NCBI GenBank assembly: GCA_934154445.1
Contig: CAKPGC010000011.1
Span: forward strand, 1 to 52,465
Source: an uncultured Clostridia bacterium
Lineage (GTDB): Bacteria; Bacillota; Clostridia; TANB77; CAG-508
DNA length: 52,465 nt
Reading direction: 5' to 3'
A program made the position numbers and the translations under genes. The first letter of the stretch is position 1. Each line of letters opens with the position of its first letter. The notes under the pieces are model-generated. The model was given only the letters and a program-made list of their open reading frames with translations. It was not told where the DNA came from and did no database searches. Positions 1 through 8,463 of the stretch are shown piece by piece.

Positions 1-369
1 ACTTGTTACTCCTTCTGGAATTGTTATACTTGTTAAACTACTGCATCCATAAAATGCCTCATTTCCTATACTTGTTATATTGTTATTTATTATTACATTT
101 TTTATCTTTTTTTTATTTTCACTACTATGCCAATCCGTTGTTGACTCATATAACCAAGATTTCATGCTACCACTTCCAGATATAGTTAAAGTTCCATCCT
201 CTGAAAGTTCTGCAATTACACTTCCATCTTCTTTCGCTGAAACATCCCATGTATTTGTATTATTTTCTGCATATACTATATTCCAGTCTATATCAATTAA
301 TATTGGCATTAATATTTGAATTACCATTGTACATATTATCGTAAATGATATTAGCTTAATCTTTTTCAT
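1..369 (-). CDS. BspA-like leucine-rich-repeat surface protein, N-terminal part
   Basis: The reading frame opens at an ATG at 369 preceded by GGGGAAG and runs in frame to the window edge (123 codons), so the C-terminus is missing. The first ~35 residues look like a signal peptide: MKKIK, then a hydrophobic stretch, ending near VYAENN. The segment near residues 105-123 (GNEAFYGCSSLTSITIPEGV) matches the LRR_5 (BspA/Treponema) repeat found in secreted adhesins of gut bacteria. The mature protein should be outside the cell. A role in adhesion is inferred from the family only. It lies downstream of the ftsH terminator with its own start. Confidence 0.75.
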   Translation of the reverse strand, partial: MKKIKLISFTIICTMVIQILMPILIDIDWNIVYAENNTNTWDVSAKEDGSVIAELSEDGTLTISGSGSMKSWLYESTTDWHSSENKKKIKNVIINNNITSIGNEAFYGCSSLTSITIPEGVTS

Positions 370-448
370 AACTTCCCCCATTTTTTAAATTATTTTTTAT
401 TATATATTGTCATATCTGTTATTATTTGTAAATAGCTTTTTGGAGGTT

Positions 449-489
449 CAAAAAAACAGCCTCCTTATTGCTTTACGGAAGCTGTTTTT
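449..489 (-). terminator. Intrinsic terminator after ftsH
   Basis: A ten-base stem (AACAGCCTCC pairing with GGAAGCTGTT, one wobble pair) encloses 12 bases and is followed on the minus strand by a run of T. It lies just past the ftsH stop and separates ftsH from the BspA-like gene. Confidence 0.75.
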
Positions 490-545
490 AGCTTATTTAT
501 TACATTTATATTAAATTTAAATTACATATTAGATTTTTGTAATTT

Positions 546-2357
546 CTACTCTCCAGCAAATATTTTTTCAAATTCTTCTGACTCAATTTTTTCTTTTTCA
601 AGTAAAACTGCAGCAACTGCATGTAATTTATCAACATGTTCTGAAAGAATTTGTTTTGCTCTATTATATCCTTTATCAACAATTAATTTTGTTTCTTCAT
701 CTATAATGCCAGCTGTCTCTTCTGAATATTCTTTAGATTGAGCAAAATCTCTTCCAAGGAACACTTCACTCTGGTCAGAGCCAAGCATTAATGTACCTAT
801 TCTTTCACTCATACCGTATTTGGTAACCATACTTCTAGCAATTTTTGTTGCTCTTTCGATATCATTGCTTGCACCTGTTGAAATATCATTTAATATTAAA
901 GCTTCTGCAACTCTACCACCTAATAGAGATACTATGTTTTCTTCCATTTCTGTTTTTGACATAAATGATTTGTCTTCAGTTGGTCTATACATTGTATATC
1001 CTCCAGCCATACCTCTTGGTACAATTGATATTTGGTGAACAGGATCTTGTGTTTCCAAATAGTGACTTACAACAGCATGCCCTGCCTCGTGATATGCAAC
1101 TAATCTATTTTCTTTTTCACTTCTAACTCTTGTTTTCTTTTCAGGTCCCATAGTTACTTTAACCATAGCATCTTCTATTTCTTTCATTCCAATTTCATTT
1201 AAGTTTCTTCTCGCTGCTAATAATGCTGCTTCATTTAATACATTTTCTAAGTCAGCTCCTGCAAATCCTGAAGTATTCTTTGCTATAACTTTTAAATCAA
1301 CATCATCAGCTAATCTTTTCTTTCTAGAATGAACTTCTAATATTTGCTCTCTAGCTTTAACATCAGGAGCTCCAACAACAATTTGTCTATCAAATCTTCC
1401 TGCTCTTAACAATGCTTTATCTAATACATCAGGTCTATTTGTAGCAGCCAACACGATAACACCTTCGTTATCAGAGAAACCATCCATTTCAACTAATAAT
1501 TGATTTAATGTTTGTTCTCTTTCATCATGTCCTCCACCAAGTCCAGCACCTCTTTGGCGTCCAACAGCATCAATTTCATCTATAAATATAATACATGGTG
1601 CATTTTTCTTAGCTTGTTCAAATAAATCTCTAACTCTTGAAGCACCAACACCAACGAACATTTCAACAAAATCAGATCCACTTATAATAAAGAATGGTAC
1701 ACCTGCTTCACCAGCAACCGCTTTTGCTAAAAGTGTTTTACCTGTACCTGGTTGACCTACCAACAAAACTCCTTTTGGAATTCTAGCTCCCATATCTGTA
1801 AATTTTTTTGGATTTTTCAAAAATTCTACTATTTCTTGTAATTCCTCTTTTTCTTCATCAACACCCGCAACATCATCAAAAGTTATTTTATTTCTGTCAG
1901 CTGGTGTCATCATTCTAGCTTTACTTTTACCAAAAGACATTGATTTTCCACCATTTTGGCTATTTGCAGTTCCACCCATCATGAAGAACCAGAATATAAA
2001 AAAGATAATTAATATTCCAAATGGCGTTAATAAGCTTAATATTATTGAAAATACAGACGCTGAATTTTCTTCTAATGTAAATGAACCATTTTTTATGAAA
2101 TCCTCTGTATAATTAATAAAGCTTTCCATATTAGGAATATTTACTTGTTTTTTAACTTTATCATCAGAAAGTTCAACTGTTGCAGAACTTCCATCTGCAT
2201 CAATAACAATTGACTCTACTTTTCCTTCATTTATTTTTGTAATTAATTCTGAGTATTTTAATTTAGTATTTGTATTTGTCATTATAGATGACAATAATAC
2301 TATAAATATTACTCCTATAATTAACCACATTGCTAATGTTTTAATTCCATTTTTCAA
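546..2357 (-). CDS. ftsH: ATP-dependent zinc metalloprotease FtsH
   Basis: This is a membrane-anchored AAA+ protease that degrades misassembled membrane proteins and some short-lived cytosolic regulators. The 603-aa protein has a TM segment near residues 8-26, an external FtsH_ext domain, a second TM near 101-127, Walker A GQPGTGKT (201-208; most FtsH have GPPGTGKT), Walker B IIFIDEID (256-263), an arginine-finger region ending in RAGRFDR, and the zinc motif HEAGH (423-427). Its length is normal for Firmicutes. It follows tilS, as in Bacillus, but the hpt gene usually between them is absent and ftsH has its own promoter. Confidence 0.98.
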   Translation of the reverse strand: MKNGIKTLAMWLIIGVIFIVLLSSIMTNTNTKLKYSELITKINEGKVESIVIDADGSSATVELSDDKVKKQVNIPNMESFINYTEDFIKNGSFTLEENSASVFSIILSLLTPFGILIIFFIFWFFMMGGTANSQNGGKSMSFGKSKARMMTPADRNKITFDDVAGVDEEKEELQEIVEFLKNPKKFTDMGARIPKGVLLVGQPGTGKTLLAKAVAGEAGVPFFIISGSDFVEMFVGVGASRVRDLFEQAKKNAPCIIFIDEIDAVGRQRGAGLGGGHDEREQTLNQLLVEMDGFSDNEGVIVLAATNRPDVLDKALLRAGRFDRQIVVGAPDVKAREQILEVHSRKKRLADDVDLKVIAKNTSGFAGADLENVLNEAALLAARRNLNEIGMKEIEDAMVKVTMGPEKKTRVRSEKENRLVAYHEAGHAVVSHYLETQDPVHQISIVPRGMAGGYTMYRPTEDKSFMSKTEMEENIVSLLGGRVAEALILNDISTGASNDIERATKIARSMVTKYGMSERIGTLMLGSDQSEVFLGRDFAQSKEYSEETAGIIDEETKLIVDKGYNRAKQILSEHVDKLHAVAAVLLEKEKIESEEFEKIFAGE

Positions 2358-2398
2358 AATAATTCCTCCCTTTGCCCTCTCTTATTTAACTATAAAGT

Positions 2399-2427
2399 TT
2401 TATAACATATATACTTTTGTTTTTCAA
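2399..2427 (-). promoter_or_regulatory. Sigma-A-type promoter for ftsH
   Basis: On the minus strand a TTGAAA -35 box (2427-2422) and a TATAAA -10 box (2404-2399) are 17 bases apart, about 45 bases before the ftsH start. ftsH can therefore be transcribed independently of tilS. Confidence 0.65.
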
Positions 2428-2491
2428 TAATTTTTTTATTACTTTTTTGTTACAAAAAAGCACCTTTTTTCTAAGCTTTACGGATACTCAA

Positions 2492-3526
2492 TTATGCTAA
2501 ATTCAAATTTATAAAATATATTTTATGATTTTTTACTAAAACTTTTATGTTTTTATTGGGAGTTAAATATTTATCACCGATATTTTTCTCACATAATTTT
2601 ATTATATCTTCTATATGTATTTTTTCAATCCCTTTCGTTGTTCCTAAAAGTCTTGATATAGTATATAACAAAAGTCTTGATTTTATAACCTTTTCAAGTT
2701 TATTAAATTCCTTTAAGTCCATAATATATTCTTTTTCTTTTTCTTCTAAAATTAACTCCTTATACTTACTTTTGACTGTATTTTCTAAATATTCGTCTTC
2801 TTCTTTCACCAATTCTGATAACCTGTCCATTGTTTTAATTATATTAGGATTAAATTCATTCTTAATATATGGAATTACAACGTTTCTAATCTTATTTCTT
2901 GTATATATATTTTCAAAATTTGTTCTATCTATCCTTGGTTCAATATTGTTTTGTGCACAATATTCTTCTATTTCAGATCTTTCACATTCAATAAGAGGAC
3001 GTATATATTTATTGTTTTTTATTGGTTCAATTCCTCTCAAACCTGTTGTTCCGCTACCTCTTAGTATATTCATAATCATAGTTTCGACTTTATCATTCTT
3101 ATTATGAGCAATAGCAATTTTATTTGAATTTGTTTTTGCTAAAACTTCATCAAAAAAATCATATCTAGCATTCCTTCCAGCTTCCTCTGTTCCTATTTTA
3201 TTATTATTAGCAACTTTTTGAACATCTATACTTTTTGAATAAAAAGGAACATTAATTCTTTTACAAAAGTCTTTGACAAATCTTTCATCATCTTTAGCTT
3301 CTTCTCTAATCAGATGATTTACATGTGCTACTATTATATCAAACTCTATATGTAATTTTTTGTCGTTTCTTATGTCATTTAAAATATTTAACATAGCAAT
3401 AGAATCTGGACCTCCTGAAACTCCAAGAATAAGCCTATCTCCATTTTCTATTAAATTATATCTTTTTATAGTTTCTAAAACTTTTGTCAATAGGGACACC
3501 TCTTTTTGACAACTTTTATCCCTCAT
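2492..3526 (-). CDS. tilS: tRNA(Ile)-lysidine synthase TilS, short form
   Basis: TilS uses ATP to attach lysine to C34 of the AUA-reading tRNA-Ile. The PP-loop SGGPDS is at about residues 37-42 of 344, followed by the N-type ATP pyrophosphatase fold (AHVNH, GRNARYDFF, IAIAHNKNDKVETMIMNILRGSG). Many bacterial TilS proteins exceed 420 residues. This one stops soon after the middle domain and appears to lack the C-terminal TilS_C domain. The start is ATG at 3526, eight or so bases after AAGGAG. Residues 5-16 (KSCQKEVSLLTK) are encoded by a copy of the 31-bp palindromic repeat, an unusual N-terminal addition. Confidence 0.92.
   Translation of the reverse strand: MRDKSCQKEVSLLTKVLETIKRYNLIENGDRLILGVSGGPDSIAMLNILNDIRNDKKLHIEFDIIVAHVNHLIREEAKDDERFVKDFCKRINVPFYSKSIDVQKVANNNKIGTEEAGRNARYDFFDEVLAKTNSNKIAIAHNKNDKVETMIMNILRGSGTTGLRGIEPIKNNKYIRPLIECERSEIEEYCAQNNIEPRIDRTNFENIYTRNKIRNVVIPYIKNEFNPNIIKTMDRLSELVKEEDEYLENTVKSKYKELILEEKEKEYIMDLKEFNKLEKVIKSRLLLYTISRLLGTTKGIEKIHIEDIIKLCEKNIGDKYLTPNKNIKVLVKNHKIYFINLNLA
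3483..3513. repeat. REP-like 31-bp palindrome, copy 1 (inside tilS)
   Basis: The left arm reads TTTGTCAATAGGGAC and the right arm CTTTTTGACAAC, matching the copies at 3643, 16446 and 35792. It lies within the tilS coding region just after the start codon, in frame and without a stop. Confidence 0.75.
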
Positions 3527-3599
3527 ATTCTTATCTCCTTTTTATTTTAGTCTTTTTACAATACTTCTTACCGAAAATATATCAAACTTCAATATTTAC

Positions 3600-3628
3600 A
3601 TAATACAATACTATTTTTAAAAAGTCAA
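3600..3628 (-). promoter_or_regulatory. Sigma-A-type promoter for tilS
   Basis: TTGACT (3628-3623) and TATTAT (3605-3600) are spaced by 17 bases on the minus strand, between the palindrome at 3643 and the tilS start. Confidence 0.6.
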
Positions 3629-3642
3629 TTATAAATAGAAAA

Positions 3643-3673
3643 GTTGTCAAAAAGGGACATGCCTTTTGACAAC
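3643..3673. repeat. REP-like 31-bp palindrome, copy 2
   Basis: GTTGTCAAAAAGGGAC faces CCTTTTGACAAC, giving a near-perfect hairpin that touches the dnaB stop codon. It may also act as the dnaB terminator. Equivalent elements lie at 3483, 16446 and 35792. Confidence 0.8.
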
Positions 3674-5007
3674 TAATCATCAAATCTTCTTTCTAAATTA
3701 ACAAATTTAGTATAACTTCCAAGCCATCCAAGGTCAACAGTTCCAGTTGAACCTCCTCTGTGTTTAGCAATAATAACTTCAGCTATATTTTTCTTTTCAC
3801 TATCTTCATTATAATAATCATCTCTGTATAAAAACATAACAATGTCAGCATCTTGTTCAATTGCTCCTGATTCACGCAAATCAGATAGCATTGGTCTATG
3901 ATCTGGTCTTTGTTCTACTGCTCTTGATAACTGTGATAATGCTATAACTGGAACATTTAATTCTTTTGCTAAAATCTTTAAAGATCTACTTATTTCTGAT
4001 ATTTCTTGTTCACGACTACTATTACGTTTGTTACTTCCTTGTACCAATTGTAAATAATCTATTACAACTAGTCCAATATTTTTTTCTAGTTTTAATTTTC
4101 TGCATTTAGCTCTTATTTCCATAACAGATATTCCAGGTGTATCATCTATATATATTCCTGTCTCAGATAGCGGTCCTATTGCTTCAGCAAGTTTTCCCCA
4201 ATCCTCATCTTCTAATTTTCCTGTTCTTACCTTGTTACTATCAACCATTGCTTCACTACATAATATTCTATTTACCATTTGTTCTTTTGACATTTCTAAA
4301 CTAAATATTGCGACTGGTGTGTTTCCTCTTAATGCAGCGTTAGTCGCTATATTTAAAGCAAATGCTGATTTTCCCATAGCTGGTCTAGCAGCTATTAAGA
4401 TAAGTTCTGAACCGTGTAAACCAGCCGTTCTATAATCTAAGTCTGCAAATCCTGTTGGAACACCAGTAATATGTTGTTTTCTATTATAAAGTTCTTCTAA
4501 TTGTGTAAAACTTTCTACTAAAACATCTTTAATTGGAACATATCCCTTTTGGTTTTTATCTTGCATCAAATTAAAAATCTTTTTTTCTGCACCTTCCATT
4601 ATATCTTCTACTTCTTCTGTTGGATCATAGCCTAATTCTATTATTTCATTTGCAGTTTTTATAAGATTTCTCAAAATTGATTTTTCTTCTACGATCTTAA
4701 TATATTTGGTAGCATTTGCAGTAGTAGGGACTTTTTCAGGAAGATCCGCTAAATATTCAAAACCACCAACTTGTTCAAATTTTCCCATTGATTCCAATTC
4801 GGATTTAACAGTTATTAAATCTATTGGTTCAGCTCTATTATACAAATTTAACATAGCAGAATATATAATTCTATTATCTTCTCTATAAAAGTCTTCCTCT
4901 TTTAAAACCTCTATACTACTAGATACCGCTTCTTTATCTGTAAGCATACTTCCAATAACCGCTTGTTCTGCCTCAACATCATGTGGTGGTACTTTTCCTA
5001 TATCCAT
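3673..5007 (-). CDS. dnaB: Replicative DNA helicase DnaB
   Basis: This is the hexameric 5'-3' helicase that unwinds the chromosome at the replication fork and binds primase through its N-terminal domain. The 444 residues are typical. The N-terminal signature PPHDVEAEQAVIGSM is at 7-21, the RecA-like core has Walker A ARPAMGKS (207-214), and a later IDYLQLV marks Walker B. No intein is present. It begins 15 bases after rplI and is probably co-transcribed with it; the gdpP-rplI-dnaB order is conserved in Firmicutes. Confidence 0.98.
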   Translation of the reverse strand: MDIGKVPPHDVEAEQAVIGSMLTDKEAVSSSIEVLKEEDFYREDNRIIYSAMLNLYNRAEPIDLITVKSELESMGKFEQVGGFEYLADLPEKVPTTANATKYIKIVEEKSILRNLIKTANEIIELGYDPTEEVEDIMEGAEKKIFNLMQDKNQKGYVPIKDVLVESFTQLEELYNRKQHITGVPTGFADLDYRTAGLHGSELILIAARPAMGKSAFALNIATNAALRGNTPVAIFSLEMSKEQMVNRILCSEAMVDSNKVRTGKLEDEDWGKLAEAIGPLSETGIYIDDTPGISVMEIRAKCRKLKLEKNIGLVVIDYLQLVQGSNKRNSSREQEISEISRSLKILAKELNVPVIALSQLSRAVEQRPDHRPMLSDLRESGAIEQDADIVMFLYRDDYYNEDSEKKNIAEVIIAKHRGGSTGTVDLGWLGSYTKFVNLERRFDD

Positions 5008-5022
5008 TACTATTCCCCCATT

Positions 5023-5469
5023 TTATTCTGTAATTACATCTATTTTTACTTTTCCAATAACACCTTCAAATAATTTAATATCAACACTAAATGTTCCAAG
5101 TGTTTTTATTGTATCTTTTAAATCTATTTTCTTTTTATCAACTTTTATTTGATATTGTTTTTCTAAACTTTCAGCAATTTCTTTTGAAGAAACACCACCA
5201 AATATTTTTCCATTTGCTCCGGCTTTTACTTTTATTTTTAGTAATATCTTTGATAATTTATCCGCAATCTTTTGAGACTCTTCTTTTTCCTGTGATTTTT
5301 TAAATGCGTTTGAATCCTGTTTTGCTTTTAATTTACTCATATTTTCAGCATTTGCTTCTACCGCCAAATTCTTTGGAAATAAAAAGTTTCTTGCATATCC
5401 ATCTGAAGCATTTATTACTTCATCTTTTTTTCCAACTCCTTTTATATCTGCTTTTAATATTACTTTCAT
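5023..5469 (-). CDS. rplI: 50S ribosomal protein bL9
   Basis: bL9 binds 23S rRNA and extends from the ribosome. The 148-aa sequence starts with MKVILKADIKGVGKKDEVI, contains the N-terminal signature DGYARNFLFPKNLA, a long charged connecting helix, and the C-terminal domain with AGANGKIFGGVSSKEIAE. Its length matches Bacillus bL9. It has its own promoter after the gdpP terminator and leads into dnaB. Confidence 0.98.
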   Translation of the reverse strand: MKVILKADIKGVGKKDEVINASDGYARNFLFPKNLAVEANAENMSKLKAKQDSNAFKKSQEKEESQKIADKLSKILLKIKVKAGANGKIFGGVSSKEIAESLEKQYQIKVDKKKIDLKDTIKTLGTFSVDIKLFEGVIGKVKIDVITE

Positions 5470-5511
5470 TTAAATCGCATCCCTTCACTTATTGTAAATC
5501 TTAATATGTAT

Positions 5512-5540
5512 AGTTTACACTATTTTTAATTTTTTTTCAA
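5512..5540 (-). promoter_or_regulatory. Sigma-A-type promoter for rplI-dnaB
   Basis: TTGAAA (5540-5535) and TAAACT (5517-5512) are 17 bases apart on the minus strand, downstream of the gdpP terminator and about 43 bases upstream of the rplI start. Confidence 0.55.
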
Positions 5541-5587
5541 CCAAACACTAGAAATTTTAAAAATTAGTAAATATGTAAGTTTTATAA

Positions 5588-5623
5588 TAAAAAAAGAAAT
5601 TGAAGTTCATTCCTCCAATTTCT
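5588..5623 (-). terminator. Intrinsic terminator of gdpP
   Basis: AGAAATTG (5595-5602) pairs with CAATTTCT (5616-5623), followed on the minus strand by eight T. The stem overlaps the gdpP stop codon. Confidence 0.75.
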
Positions 5624-7640
5624 AATTTTCTATCTCAGTAAAATATTCATTTATTCTTATAATTAATTCTTGTTTTGCTTCTTCCATTGTCATTCCTTCA
5701 ACTTGAGCACCTGCTAATGTTATATGTCCGCCTCCGCCCAATTTTTCTAGAATAACTTGAACATTTATATCCCCAATAGAACGTCCACTTATACAGATTT
5801 TTTCTCCAGTATTTCCTAAAACAAATGATGCTGTAACATCACTTATAGTAAGTAATTCATCTGCAGCTTTAGCACATAATAAGCTAATGTCTTTAGATTT
5901 TTGATCATCACATATTGCTATTGCAATTGAATCATTAACAATTTCAGCTTTTTTAACAATTTCAGCAATCTTATTAAATGATTCTAAATCACTCTGGAAC
6001 CATTTTTTTACTCTTATTATGTCCACACCACATTTACGTAAATAAGCGGCCGCTTCAAATGTCCTTACTCCTGTTTTGAATGTAAAGCTCTTTGTATCCA
6101 TCATTATTCCAGCATATAAAGCTTCTGCTTCTATTTTCTTTAATTCCACATTTACTTCTGTATATTGTAATAGTTCTGTTACAAGTTCAGCCGCAGATGA
6201 TGCGTATACTTCTTGGAATGTCAATGTTGCATTTTCTATATAATCAGCACTTCTTCTATGATGATCTATTATTACAATTTTATTTGCCTTTTTTAACACC
6301 TCTTCAGATTCAACATAATTGATTTTATGAGTATCCACAACTACTAGCAATGTGTCTTCATCAATATTTTCTTCCGCAACCTCTTTACTAATTAAAACAT
6401 CCTCATATTCTGGTTCTTCTAATAAACTTTCTCTAAAATTTTGTAGTGTTGGTCTATCGCTTGTGATAATATAGGCATTTTTGTTTAAACTTTTTGCCAA
6501 TCTATAAATTCCTATAGCTGAACCCATTGCGTCTATATCTGGATTAGCATGTCCCATAACCATTACTTTACTTGATTCTTTTATAAGATTTTCTAAAGCA
6601 TGTGCAACAACTCTTGCTTTTACTTTAGTTCTTTTTTCTACTTCTTGTGCTCTTCCTCCAAAGAATTTATATATATCATTCTGTCTAATAACAGCTTGAT
6701 CTCCACCTCTTCCAAGTACAATATCCATAGCTGTTTGCGCTGATTTATATTTGTCTTTATCTACTTCTCCTTCGTTAGAAATAGCAATACTTAGTGTAAA
6801 TTGTACCTTTTGTTTAGGATCTAAATCTTTTATTTTATCTAGAATACTAAATTTATCATCTTTTATTTTATCTAAATATCTTTGTTCAAAAATATATACA
6901 TATCTGTCTCTGTCTGATTTTATTAAAATCCCGTTTGTTTCATTTGTCCATTCATATATCTCTTTGTCTATCTCAGCTACATATTGTGCTTTTTCTTCGC
7001 TTTCAAGCATTTGCATATTTTCTTCATAATTATCTATCATGATAATTCCAACACAAGATTTAGAATCATTATATTCTTTTTGTAATTTTATATTTTCTGT
7101 TTCATCAATAAAATATAAAATCACCATATATTCTTCTTTATCATTTTTAGAATATCTTTTTGAATTAACAAATTTTCCAACTACTCTATACTGTCTCTTA
7201 TTTACTTGAATATTCTTTAGTATTGATTTATCATTATTATCTTTTTTATTTTGAATTTCATCCTTCAGGTCAAATATTATATCGTTTACAAAAGTATTTA
7301 TATCTATATCTTCAAATTCAGATGCAAATTTTGAACTTTTCCATACAACATTTCCATCTGTTTCTAATATTATAAGTGGAAATGGAGAATTAATTAAACT
7401 TGTTTTTGCAGCCGAATCCACTGTTAATGTTAAATCTTGTAATGTTTCTGATATTTCACTTTTTCTTTTGTTATTTGCAAAATATGTATATGCCATTATC
7501 AACACATACAATATTACAGATGGTATTATAAATCTTGTATTTTTCCAACATATTACTAATAATAAGATAAATATTATTACCAAATATATTTTAGTTCTTG
7601 ATACTAGATTATCAAAAATTTTTTTATTACTTGTTTGCAT
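5622..7640 (-). CDS. gdpP: Cyclic-di-AMP phosphodiesterase GdpP
   Basis: GdpP hydrolyses c-di-AMP and so tunes osmotic and cell-wall homeostasis. The 672 residues show two N-terminal TM helices (about 17-32 and 36-54), a degenerate PAS region, a degenerate GGDEF region near 195-330, and a DHH/DHHA1 phosphodiesterase domain with GHANPDIDAMGSA (363-375), VVVDTHK and DHHRR. The glycine-rich C-terminal KLGGGGH completes the DHHA1 substrate site. Order and length are normal for the family. It sits upstream of rplI-dnaB with its own promoter and terminator. Confidence 0.95.
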   Translation of the reverse strand: MQTSNKKIFDNLVSRTKIYLVIIFILLLVICWKNTRFIIPSVILYVLIMAYTYFANNKRKSEISETLQDLTLTVDSAAKTSLINSPFPLIILETDGNVVWKSSKFASEFEDIDINTFVNDIIFDLKDEIQNKKDNNDKSILKNIQVNKRQYRVVGKFVNSKRYSKNDKEEYMVILYFIDETENIKLQKEYNDSKSCVGIIMIDNYEENMQMLESEEKAQYVAEIDKEIYEWTNETNGILIKSDRDRYVYIFEQRYLDKIKDDKFSILDKIKDLDPKQKVQFTLSIAISNEGEVDKDKYKSAQTAMDIVLGRGGDQAVIRQNDIYKFFGGRAQEVEKRTKVKARVVAHALENLIKESSKVMVMGHANPDIDAMGSAIGIYRLAKSLNKNAYIITSDRPTLQNFRESLLEEPEYEDVLISKEVAEENIDEDTLLVVVDTHKINYVESEEVLKKANKIVIIDHHRRSADYIENATLTFQEVYASSAAELVTELLQYTEVNVELKKIEAEALYAGIMMDTKSFTFKTGVRTFEAAAYLRKCGVDIIRVKKWFQSDLESFNKIAEIVKKAEIVNDSIAIAICDDQKSKDISLLCAKAADELLTISDVTASFVLGNTGEKICISGRSIGDINVQVILEKLGGGGHITLAGAQVEGMTMEEAKQELIIRINEYFTEIEN

Positions 7641-7663
7641 AAATCTCTCCTTTTACCTATTAT

Positions 7664-7692
7664 ATTGTACTTCGAAATAAGGTTTTTGTCAA
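7664..7692 (-). promoter_or_regulatory. Sigma-A-type promoter for gdpP
   Basis: A perfect TTGACA (7692-7687) and TACAAT (7669-7664) are 17 bases apart on the minus strand, about 24 bases from the gdpP start. Confidence 0.7.
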
Positions 7693-7695
7693 GAA

Positions 7696-7728
7696 AATAA
7701 AAAGGAGATCCAATTGGTTCTCCTTTTT
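7696..7728 (-). terminator. Intrinsic terminator of the 116-aa gene
   Basis: AAAAAGGAGA (7699-7708) pairs perfectly with TCTCCTTTTT (7719-7728), giving a T-rich 3' arm on the minus strand just past the stop at 7737. Confidence 0.75.
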
Positions 7729-7736
7729 AACATAAA

Positions 7737-8087
7737 TTATTGTAGTGAAACAAGAATTTCTTTTGCCAAATTAACATCAGCAACGATTTCTTGCCTTCTG
7801 TCTACATACAACCCATCCAAGGAAATATTAGCCCTTTTGGTGTTTTTTACCATTTCCTCTAGTCTTGAATTGCAAAATCCAAAAACTTTCAGTCGCATTT
7901 CAGCATTTTCCTTTTTAATATAAGAATTATATAAAACCTTCAATTCACTAAACAGTGAATGATTTTCTCTATATACTCTTTCTATTATGTCGATATTAAT
8001 GCTTTTTGTACTATTTGCTTTTTCTCTTGCAATTCTGCTAAATGAGTTCCGTCCTTTGTAGTTTGGTGAAAATGGTGTAGGTGTCAT
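7737..8087 (-). CDS. Hypothetical 116-aa protein, in-frame CGG codon
   Basis: I do not recognise the family. The protein is soluble, charged and largely helical, with no signal peptide or TM segment. The start is ATG at 8087 after a clear AAGGAGG, and a promoter and terminator bracket it as a single-gene unit. Its thirteenth codon, in YKGRNSF, is CGG. This is the only CGG codon I found in the window that is read in frame without a frameshift, so it is the internal control for the CGG hypothesis. Function unknown. Confidence 0.7.
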   Translation of the reverse strand: MTPTPFSPNYKGRNSFSRIAREKANSTKSINIDIIERVYRENHSLFSELKVLYNSYIKKENAEMRLKVFGFCNSRLEEMVKNTKRANISLDGLYVDRRQEIVADVNLAKEILVSLQ

Positions 8088-8129
8088 GTTATATGTCCTC
8101 CTTATGTGTTTTATTAATTAGCTACTTAT

Positions 8130-8158
8130 ATTATAACACATTTTGAGAATTAAATCAA
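8130..8158 (-). promoter_or_regulatory. Sigma-A-type promoter for the 116-aa gene
   Basis: TTGATT (8158-8153) and a perfect TATAAT (8135-8130) are 17 bases apart on the minus strand. The -35 box abuts the feoA stop codon. Confidence 0.65.
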
Positions 8159-8160
8159 AT

Positions 8161-8403
8161 TTAAATTCTATTTAACACTTTTATTTCACTAGCGTCCTCT
8201 TTTCTAATTGCAATAATTGTACCTCTTACTTCAAATGCCCTAGGGTCTTTTGATGGACTTATTAATACTGGTGTAATCTTTGTTCCCTTTACCAATCCCA
8301 TGTCCAAAAGTCTTCTTCTTGTATTTCCCTGACATTTTAATTCTTGTATAATTCCACTCTTATTTAATGGTAGTTGACTTAAATTTACTACTTCTATATT
8401 CAT
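8161..8403 (-). CDS. feoA: FeoA-domain protein
   Basis: The 80-aa FeoA (SH3-like) domain matches the small cytosolic partner of the ferrous iron transporter FeoB: LSQLPLNKSGIIQEL, RRRLLDMGLVKGTKITPV, DPRAFEVRGTIIAIRKEDA. No feoB is adjacent, so it is an orphan here. It could serve a distant FeoB or act as an independent FeoA-like adaptor. The start ATG follows GGAGG. Confidence 0.88.
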   Translation of the reverse strand: MNIEVVNLSQLPLNKSGIIQELKCQGNTRRRLLDMGLVKGTKITPVLISPSKDPRAFEVRGTIIAIRKEDASEIKVLNRI

Positions 8404-8463
8404 ATACAGTCCTCCAAAATATATTATAATATATTATATTTTGTCGAATTATAAATGTTACGA

